The translations under genes and the position numbers were made by a program. Positions 58,290 through 64,000 of a stretch of DNA of 64,000 nucleotides are shown here, piece after piece (position 1 is the first letter of the stretch; each line of letters opens with the position of its first letter). Under the pieces are notes generated by a model. The model worked only from the letters and a program-made list of their open reading frames with translations, did not search any database and was not told where the DNA came from. Source of the DNA: G963668345 sp965206025 (GTDB lineage: Bacteria; Acidobacteriota; Terriglobia; Bryobacterales; UBA6623); contig CBDBIU010000004.1 of the NCBI GenBank assembly GCA_965206025.1, positions 310,001 through 374,000 of the forward strand, written 5' to 3'.

Positions 58290-59822
58290 ATGGAGATGAA
58301 CATCGCCAATCACATGGTGCGGGCGGGTCTTGCCCACGGCGAACGGCCGGCGGTGGCCCGCGCCGATGCCGTGCTGCTCACCTATCAAGCTCTTGCGGAG
58401 CGAGTCGCGCGGCTGGCCGGGGGGCTGGTCGTTCGGTTGGATCTCAGGCCCGGCGACCGGGTGGCCCTGACGATGAAGAACTGTCCTCAGTATCTCGAGA
58501 TCTTGTATGCCTGCTGGCATGCCGGCCTGGTGGTGGTTCCCGTCAATGCGAAGCTGCACGCGAGCGAGTTCGCCTACATCTTAGAGAACGCCGGTGCGCG
58601 ACTCTGCTTCGCCACGGCGGATCTGGCGGATACGGTCGCTACGCTGGTCGGTGGCGCGCTCGAGAGGGTCATGGCGGCGCCGGGGAAAGAATACGAGAAG
58701 CTGCTGGCGAGCGAGCCATCGAGCCTTGTGGCGCGGGAAGCGGACGACTCCGCCTGGCTGTTCTACACGAGCGGGACGACCGGCAAGCCTAAAGGGGCGA
58801 CTCTGACCCACCGCAATCTACTCTCGATGTGCTTCTGTTACTTCGCCGACGTGGATCCCGGCGGCCCGTGGAAGGCCATCCTCCACGCCGCGCCGATGAG
58901 TCACGGGTCCGGGCTCTACAGCCTGCCCCACGTGACCCAAGCCTCTTGCCACGTTGTTCCCGAAAGCGGCGGCTTCGACGCGGATGAAGTCTACGCCCTC
59001 ATCCGACGCTGGCCGGGGATCTCGTTGTTCGCGGCACCCACCATGGTCAAAAGGTTGCTCGACCATCCCCGCGACCAGGACACCGCCAACCTGAAGACAA
59101 TCATCTACGGCGGGGGGCCGATGTACGTCGAGGACTGCCTTGCCGGGATCGATCGCTTCGGCGCGAAGCTCTCTCAGCTCTACGGCCAAGGGGAGAGCCC
59201 GATGACCATCACGGCGTTGAACGCCGCGGCGCACGCTGATAGGGAGCATCCCCGCCGGCTCGAGCGATTGGCGTCGGCGGGCGTGCCGCAGAGCGTGGTC
59301 GAGGTCGAGGTGGCCGACGCCGATGACCATCCTCTTCCCCCGGGCGGGTTGGGCGAGGTGCTGGTGCGGGGCGACTCGGTAATGTCGGGCTACTGGGGCG
59401 ACCCGCAAGCGACGGCGTCCACTCTTCGCGGCGGCTGGCTCCACACCGGCGACCTGGGCGTCTTCGACGAGGACGGCTTTCTCACTCTCAAGGACCGCTC
59501 GAACGACGTAATTATCTCGGGGGGCGCGAACATTTATCCCCGAGAGGTGGAGGAAGTGCTGCTTAGGCACCCCGCGGTGGCGCAGGCATCGGTGATCGGC
59601 CGGCCGGACCGTGAATGGGGCGAGGCCGTGGTCGCCTACGTGGTCCCGGCCGCGGACGCCGGCATCGACGCGAGTGATCTCGACGATTTCTGCCTCGAAC
59701 ACATAGCGCGCTTCAAACGGCCGAAAGATTATCGGGTCCTCGACAGTCTCCCGAAGAACAATTACGGGAAGATATTGAAGACCGCCCTGCGTGAAATGGA
59801 GCAGAAGAACATGTCCGGGTAA
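58290..59822 (+). CDS. AMP-dependent acyl-CoA ligase/synthetase
   Basis: The 510-residue product shows the ANL-superfamily signatures: YTSGTTGKPKGATLTHRN (P-loop, about 153-170), Y-G-Q-G-E-S-P around 290, the T-G-D-L hinge region in WLHTGDLGVFDEDGFLTL and the late Lys in NNYGKILKT. It activates a carboxylate as acyl-AMP, then acyl-CoA; acyl specificity cannot be told. The neighbours, NIPSNAP protein and SDR, suggest a short acyl-CoA degradation or modification cluster. ATG 58290 is taken, although ATG 58296 is equally possible. Confidence 0.85.
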   Translation: MEMNIANHMVRAGLAHGERPAVARADAVLLTYQALAERVARLAGGLVVRLDLRPGDRVALTMKNCPQYLEILYACWHAGLVVVPVNAKLHASEFAYILENAGARLCFATADLADTVATLVGGALERVMAAPGKEYEKLLASEPSSLVAREADDSAWLFYTSGTTGKPKGATLTHRNLLSMCFCYFADVDPGGPWKAILHAAPMSHGSGLYSLPHVTQASCHVVPESGGFDADEVYALIRRWPGISLFAAPTMVKRLLDHPRDQDTANLKTIIYGGGPMYVEDCLAGIDRFGAKLSQLYGQGESPMTITALNAAAHADREHPRRLERLASAGVPQSVVEVEVADADDHPLPPGGLGEVLVRGDSVMSGYWGDPQATASTLRGGWLHTGDLGVFDEDGFLTLKDRSNDVIISGGANIYPREVEEVLLRHPAVAQASVIGRPDREWGEAVVAYVVPAADAGIDASDLDDFCLEHIARFKRPKDYRVLDSLPKNNYGKILKTALREMEQKNMSG

Positions 59823-59955
59823 CTATGCGCGGCATTTCGCGAATACAGTGACGTATCAATCAGCTTGTCGGTGTGTCGCGCCCGCGGTCGGCCACCTTGC
59901 TTAACCGTATTTGCGAAATGATCATGAAGACGAAAGGGCCGGAGGGCCCAGAAAA

Positions 59956-60756
59956 ATGGGCACGCGACTCAAGGACAAGGTGGCACTCGTATCCGGCGCG
60001 GGTTGTGTAGGACCGGGCTGGGGTAACGGAAAGGCGACGGCGGTGCTGTTCGCCCGCGAGGGCGCCGCGGTCTTCTGCGCGGATATCCGCCGCGAGTCGG
60101 CCGAGGAGACCCGCGACCTCATCCGCGGCGAGGGCGGCCGGGCCGAGGCCTGGGAGTGCGACGTCTCCCGCTCGGATCAGGTCGAGGCCATGGTGGAGGG
60201 TTGCTTGGCGAGCTACGCTCGTATCGACGTACTACAGAACAATGTAGGCACGCTGGCGATGGGCGGGCCGGTGGAGACCAGCGAGGAGGACTGGGATCGA
60301 GTCCACGACGTGAACCTGAAGAGCATGTTCCTCACCTGTAAGCACGTTTTGCCCCTGATGGAGCGGCAGGGAGGCGGAGCCATCGTCAACATCTCCTCCA
60401 TCGCGGGGCTACGCGACGTCGGCATCCCTTATATCGCCTATAACACCTCGAAGGCGGCGGTGAGCCACTTCACGCGCGTCGTCGCGGCGCAGTATGCTCC
60501 CAAGGGGATTCGCTGCAATAGCGTTTGCCCCGGCTTGATGCGCACTCCCTTGGTCGAGAAGCTGCTAGCGGACCACTACGCCGACGGAGATGTCGAGGAG
60601 ATGTTCCAAATCCGGGCGGCCCAGGTACCCATGGGAAAAGGCGGCGATGCCTGGGACGTGGCCTACGCGTCCCTCTTTCTCGCCTCGGACGAAGCCAAGT
60701 ACGTGACCGGAGCGGAACTGGTGGTCGACGGCGGCTTCACCCTCAAGTGTACGTAG
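59956..60756 (+). CDS. Short-chain dehydrogenase/reductase
   Basis: ATG 59956 is used; the frame from 59911 adds 15 unrelated residues. The 266-residue product has an SDR core with an atypical cofactor loop: G-A-G-C-V-G-P-G-W-G-N-G-K-A-T-A, about 5 residues longer than the usual T-G-x3-G-x-G. The Asn-Asn-x-Gly strand reads Q-N-N-V-G, the catalytic Ser lies in VNISSIAG, Tyr and Lys in YNTSKAA, and the C-terminus is YVTGAELVVDGGFTLK. Likely an NAD(P)-dependent oxidoreductase in the acyl-CoA cluster; substrate unknown. Confidence 0.85.
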   Translation: MGTRLKDKVALVSGAGCVGPGWGNGKATAVLFAREGAAVFCADIRRESAEETRDLIRGEGGRAEAWECDVSRSDQVEAMVEGCLASYARIDVLQNNVGTLAMGGPVETSEEDWDRVHDVNLKSMFLTCKHVLPLMERQGGGAIVNISSIAGLRDVGIPYIAYNTSKAAVSHFTRVVAAQYAPKGIRCNSVCPGLMRTPLVEKLLADHYADGDVEEMFQIRAAQVPMGKGGDAWDVAYASLFLASDEAKYVTGAELVVDGGFTLKCT

Positions 60757-60795
60757 GCCGCTCTTCCCGCCGGCGGTCGCCAAGCGTGGGGCGCG

Positions 60796-60834
60796 CCCGC
60801 GCCCTAACGGGCAGGGTTCTGTCCGGTTCTTGCC
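60796..60834 (+). repeat. GC-rich repeat family 4, copy 3
   Basis: CCCGCGCCCTAACGGGCAGGG then TTCTGTCCGGTTCTTGCC is 36 of 39 identical to 34223-34261. It lies between the SDR and nuoA genes. Confidence 0.55.
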
Positions 60835-60964
60835 GCGGGTCCACGCCCGCTCACTGGCGTTGGCGGCTCTGTCTTATCCCGTTTGGCGTGAGACGGGCAG
60901 GGCAAGACACGCTCTGCCTCTGCGATTTTTGCCGGTTTAGAGGAACCGAGGTGAGAGTGTTCAG

Positions 60965-61321
60965 TCAGACCCACTTCAGGGCGCCCTGGCGAAAGACCCA
61001 AATGTAGCCGACGATCAGAATGGCGAGGAAGACCAACATCTCGATCAGGCCGAACAGCCCGAGGACGCCGTACTGAATGGCCCAGGGAAACAGAAAGACC
61101 GTTTCGACGTCGAAGATGACGAAAAGTATGGCGACCAAATAGAAGCGGATGGAATACCGTCCCCGCGTGTCGCCTTCCGGCTCGATGCCGCACTCGTAGG
61201 GCTCGGCCTTGACTTTTCCGGGCACGCTGGGCCGAATCAGCTTCGCCGCCAAGATCGTAACGACGGGGAAGGCCGCGGCGAGAGCAAGAAAGATCAAGAT
61301 GGGGATGTAGCCGCGCGGCAT
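60965..61321 (-). CDS. nuoA: NADH-quinone oxidoreductase subunit A, isolated
   Basis: ATG 61321 gives 118 residues (GTG 61354 would add 11). Three membrane helices and the NuoA signature YECGIEPEGDTRGRYSIRFYLVAILFVIFDVE (landmark, about 40-72) with the conserved acidic residues are present. NuoA is a membrane-arm subunit of complex I and is normally encoded with nuoB to nuoN; no other nuo gene is within the window, so complex I must be split in this genome or this is an extra copy. Confidence 0.9.
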   Translation of the reverse strand: MPRGYIPILIFLALAAAFPVVTILAAKLIRPSVPGKVKAEPYECGIEPEGDTRGRYSIRFYLVAILFVIFDVETVFLFPWAIQYGVLGLFGLIEMLVFLAILIVGYIWVFRQGALKWV

Positions 61322-61693
61322 CCGAGACCAATATAACACAGCGAAGCGAACCACCTATCCGGCCCTGTCTTGGCTCCCGCGTTCGTCGCGGGAGTGATCG
61401 CAAACCCGCCGGCGCGAGCGGCGCGGTGCGAAGAGGTGCACTCCAACACTACGGTGAGCGACCACAGCGAAGTCGTGGCCGGCTGATCGCGTGCGTCGGA
61501 CCTTATTAGGTGGCGAGAAAAGCGGACTGGTTCGGGAGAACCGGCGGGCGGATATGTTAAAACATAAACAATAGAACATGTTTCAGGCCGATCGCGCCCG
61601 CCTCATTGCCGGGCGGCTTAGTCTGGAAACGGATTGACGGGCCCGGCTTGTGGTCGGCTGGTCTAGAATGAGGGTTGTTGAAGGAGGGATTTT
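61322..61693. other. Intergenic region with a family-2 terminus
   Basis: GGTGGCGAGAAAAGCGGACTGG (61509-61530) matches the family-2 right end. TTTTATG and A-rich sequence follow near 61555-61590. No gene is supported in this gap. GAAGGAGGG before 61694 is the ribosome binding site of the first SYLF gene. Confidence 0.4.
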
Positions 61694-62374
61694 ATGAAAC
61701 TTCGAGTCGGCATTCTGCTCATTCTGACCGTCGTAAGCCTGTCCGCCAGGAAGAACAAGGCCGTCGAGCGCTGCAATACTGCCGCGCGGGTCCTGGACGA
61801 AATCATGGGGGCCGGAGATAGCGCCATTCCGCGGGATTTACTGGGGAAGGCACAATGCGTGGCTATCATCCCCGGCGTCAAGAAGGCCGGCTTGGGCTTC
61901 GGCGGGAAGTACGGCAAGGGTCTGCTGAACTGCCGCGGCAAGGGCAACAAAGGTTGGACCGGACCTTCGACGGTTCGTATCGAGGGAGGCAGTTTCGGTT
62001 TGCAGATCGGCGGGAGCTCGACCGACGTCGTGCTGTTGGTGATGAACGAACGTGGGGCGGAAAAATTGATTCAGAGCAAGTTCACGCTAGGAGCGGACGC
62101 TGCGGTGGCGGGCGGTCCGGTGGGGCGGACGGCGACAGCGCAGACGGATGCCCAGATGCACGCCGAGATTTTGTCCTATTCTCGATCGCGCGGCGTCTTC
62201 GCGGGAATTTCACTGGAGGGCGCCACCCTGCGGCCCGACCATGACGCCAACTTCAAGATCTACGGCAGGGACGTTGAGCCGAAACGGATCTTGAACGGCG
62301 AAATACCCGCCCCGGAGTCAACCCGGGCCTTGCTGGCCGCCCTGAACAAGTATTCGACTTCCAAGCACAAGTAA
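61694..62374 (+). CDS. SYLF-domain (Ysc84-like) lipid-binding protein 1
   Basis: The 226-residue product has a signal peptide (about 1-18) and a SYLF core: A-A-R-V-L-D-E-I-M, C-V-A-I-I-P-G-V-K-K-A, F-G-G-K-Y-G-K-G, GPSTVRIEGGSFGLQIGGSSTDVVLLVMN (landmark) and YSRSRGVFAGISLEGATLRPD. SYLF proteins bind phosphoinositides in eukaryotes; bacterial members are exported, of unknown role. The start ATG has a strong GAAGGAGGG site. It is followed 15 bp later by a paralogue. Confidence 0.85.
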   Translation: MKLRVGILLILTVVSLSARKNKAVERCNTAARVLDEIMGAGDSAIPRDLLGKAQCVAIIPGVKKAGLGFGGKYGKGLLNCRGKGNKGWTGPSTVRIEGGSFGLQIGGSSTDVVLLVMNERGAEKLIQSKFTLGADAAVAGGPVGRTATAQTDAQMHAEILSYSRSRGVFAGISLEGATLRPDHDANFKIYGRDVEPKRILNGEIPAPESTRALLAALNKYSTSKHK

Positions 62375-62389
62375 CGATAAGGAGGTCTT

Positions 62390-63175
62390 ATGAAGGCCGC
62401 GAGAAGGCGATCCTGTAACCGGGTCGGTCAGTCGGGCCCGTTTTGGACCAAGGTTGATTGGAGGTCAGCAACGGCTCGCTGCTTGTTTGCGGTTGGAGCG
62501 GCCCTCTTTTTGCCGGCGCTGATCGGCCCCGCGAAGCTGATGGCCGATTCGCGCAAGGCTGCCAAGCGGGTGGACGCGGCCGCCATGGTGCTCAGAGATA
62601 CACTTTCCGGAAGCGACCGGGGGATTCCCCACCGCCTTCTCAAAAGGGCGGAGTGCGTTGGCGTGTTCCCCTCCGTTTGGAAGGGGGCGTTCGGTTTCGG
62701 GGGCAAATACGGCAAGGGCGTGGTGAGTTGTCGCACGGCCGCTCAGGGCTGGAGCGCCCCGGCCACGTTCCGTATCGAGGGCGGCAACGTCGGATTCCAG
62801 ATCGGCGGCAGTTCGACGGACCTCGTCTTGGTGTTCCTCGGGAAGCAAAGCATCAAGAAGCTTCTCCGGACGAGCTTCACGATCGGCGTGGACGGCGCGG
62901 TCGCGGCGGGGCCGATCGGACGCTCCGCGTCGGGAAACACGGACACCTTCCTACGGAACGAGATCCTGACGTACGCTCGCTCCCGGGGCCTGTTCGCAGG
63001 GGTCGCCTTCGACGGCGCGACGTTGCGTCCCGCCCACGGGGCCAATCGCAGCCTGTACGGCTTCGATGCCCGCGCCCAAGACATTCTGCGCGGAGACGTT
63101 GAGGCTCCGGCGGCGGCTCATGAGCTGTTGCGAATCCTGAGTCAGTACGCCCCCAAGAAAAAGGCCGGCGACTAG
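62390..63175 (+). CDS. SYLF-domain (Ysc84-like) protein 2
   Basis: The 261-residue paralogue of the previous gene has a longer, basic N-terminus and a membrane/signal segment at about 30-50 (C-L-F-A-V-G-A-A-L-F-L-P), then AMVLRDTLSGSDRGIPHRLLKRAECVGVFP (landmark), F-G-G-K-Y-G-K-G, TFRIEGGNVGFQIGGSSTDLVLVF and RSRGLFAGVAFDGATLRPAH. The start follows AAGGAGG. The two genes are most likely a tandem duplication that has diverged. TAG is part of the CTAG at 63172 that opens the next element. Confidence 0.85.
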   Translation: MKAARRRSCNRVGQSGPFWTKVDWRSATARCLFAVGAALFLPALIGPAKLMADSRKAAKRVDAAAMVLRDTLSGSDRGIPHRLLKRAECVGVFPSVWKGAFGFGGKYGKGVVSCRTAAQGWSAPATFRIEGGNVGFQIGGSSTDLVLVFLGKQSIKKLLRTSFTIGVDGAVAAGPIGRSASGNTDTFLRNEILTYARSRGLFAGVAFDGATLRPAHGANRSLYGFDARAQDILRGDVEAPAAAHELLRILSQYAPKKKAGD

Positions 63176-63366
63176 CCCGAACTTCTCACCACGGCCGCCG
63201 CGGATTCGGCGAAAGGCCCGGTGGCAACGGCTCGCGGCAGCAGTTTTTCTACATCGCCCAGCGTACAGTATGTCGGCAAGCGGGCGCGATGAATCGCGCC
63301 CCTACATCCTTGACTGCGGGCATTTGCTGCCCCTCCCGCCGGCCACGTGGTGAGAATACGGACTAG
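63172..63366 (+). mobile_element. Inverted-repeat element family 2b (195 bp) whose two CTAG ends carry both flanking stop codons
   Basis: Starts CTAGCCCGAACTTCTCACCA and ends GTGGTGAGAATACGGACTAG. It contains the perfect tetraloop hairpin GGGCGCGA-TGAA-TCGCGCCC (63282-63301), shared with 13275-13294. Left CTAG (63172-63175) holds the SYLF2 stop; right CTAG (63363-63366) holds the stop of the minus-strand aminotransferase. Confidence 0.75.
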
Positions 63367-64000
63367 CCCGCCCGTGCGGCCATGACCCTGGTTTTCCTGT
63401 TGGCCCGGGCCACTTCCTTGACGGCGTCCCCAACGTAGCGAACTTGCTCTTCCCTCATCGCGGGATAGAGCGGCAGAGAAATCAGCCGCGGGTACAGCGC
63501 CATGGCCCGCGGACATTGGTTCCCCGGAAGCCGGGCCAAGGACGCAAAGAACGGGTGCAGAGGAACGGGGATGAAGTGGACACTTGTACCGACTCCTCTG
63601 TGGCGCAGTTGCCGAATGAACTCGGCGCGGTCAATGTTGAGCCTGTCGAGGTTCAGCCTGATCGCATATAGGTGCCAAGAATGGCGGCACGAGTCGCTGT
63701 TCGGCGGCAGCTCCACCTCGTCCACGTCGGACAATTCAGCATCGTAGATGCCGGCGTAGCGCTTTCTTGTCTCGATGAAACTCTCCAGTTTGCGGAGCTG
63801 AACGACCCCCATCGCCGCTTGAATATCGCTCATGTTGTACTTGAAGCCGCGGTCGAGAACCTCGTAGTACCAACTCCCTCGCTCGGCGTAGCGCCCCCAA
63901 GCGTCGTTGCTGATGCCGTGAAGACAGAGACGCCTCATTCTTTCGGAAAGCTCTTCGTTTTCGGTCGTGACCATGCCGCCTTCGCCGGTTGTCATGTTCT
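63363..64000 (-). CDS. DegT/DnrJ/EryC1/StrS-type aminotransferase, N-terminus outside the window
   Basis: The visible C-terminal 212 residues begin N-M-T-T-G-E-G-G-M-V, which directly follows the PLP-lysine loop (just outside the window) of DegT-family enzymes. W-Y-Y-E-V, F-K-Y-N-M-S-D-I-Q-A-A-M-G-V-V-Q-L-R-K-L and the H-F-I-P-V-P-L-H segment are family landmarks. These enzymes transaminate nucleotide-linked keto-sugars for surface polysaccharides. The stop TAG lies in the CTAG of the element at 63172-63366. Confidence 0.85.
   Translation of the reverse strand, partial: NMTTGEGGMVTTENEELSERMRRLCLHGISNDAWGRYAERGSWYYEVLDRGFKYNMSDIQAAMGVVQLRKLESFIETRKRYAGIYDAELSDVDEVELPPNSDSCRHSWHLYAIRLNLDRLNIDRAEFIRQLRHRGVGTSVHFIPVPLHPFFASLARLPGNQCPRAMALYPRLISLPLYPAMREEQVRYVGDAVKEVARANRKTRVMAARAG

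Overview
The window is high-GC chromosomal DNA that fits an Acidobacteriota genome, probably close to the Solibacter/Bryobacterales group. This is inferred from protein family content. A secreted beta-propeller protein ends in the TIGR03437-type C-terminal module that is abundant in Solibacter relatives. There is also a PSCyt1/DUF1549/DUF1553 cytochrome protein, a FecR-like secreted protein and a TonB-ExbB-ExbD-ExbD set. No rRNA, tRNA, CRISPR array, phage or complete insertion sequence was found. Genes lie in short clusters on both strands, separated by many repeat-rich intergenic gaps of 300-850 bp.

Layout: 1-3.2 kb holds a BON-domain fragment, an M48 metalloprotease and a DUF1223 protein. 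3.2-7.6 kb is a minus-strand signalling cluster (TPR protein, membrane histidine kinase, receiver-kinase hybrid). 7.8-10.7 kb carries argD, cutA, an ftsB-like gene and an isolated thiG. 11-24 kb is accessory metabolism (enolase-superfamily enzyme, TMTC-like glycosyltransferase, Tat-exported amidohydrolase, cytochrome protein, broken SDR, FecR-like protein, exported 2-hydroxyacid dehydrogenase, amidase). 24.3-27.1 kb is the potassium uptake pair trkA-trkH. 27.5-29.7 kb is a receiver/CheC/histidine kinase operon whose receiver gene is frameshifted. 30-41.6 kb has an AtuA-type protein with reversed domain order, menG/ubiE-aroB, thrS, fmdB, galU and hemX-hemA-hemC. 41.6-43.8 kb is the bifunctional RelA/SpoT gene. 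43.9-52.1 kb is one co-directional run, tgt-yajC-secD-secF-tonB-exbB-exbD-exbD-TPR. 52.2-64 kb has a Fic protein with a palindromic candidate operator, a periplasmic lipoprotein globin interrupted by an amber codon, a sugar-dehydrogenase-like propeller, an acyl-CoA ligase, an SDR, an isolated nuoA, two SYLF genes in tandem and the end of a DegT-type aminotransferase.

The most unusual content is between genes. At least two families of short inverted-repeat elements (about 155 and 195-200 bp) end in CTAG or related YTAR tetranucleotides and resemble MITEs. In several places the TAG stop codon of the adjacent gene lies inside the terminal CTAG of the element. A separate family has a GTGGCGC leader followed by two short hairpins. 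Its leader and spacer are conserved while its stem sequences change but stay paired.

Three genes are disrupted by single-base events: the receiver gene (frameshift), the SDR at 19.3 kb (frameshift) and the globin (in-frame TAG). In the receiver and globin genes the sequence downstream is still well conserved, so recent mutation, sequencing error and recoding all remain possible.
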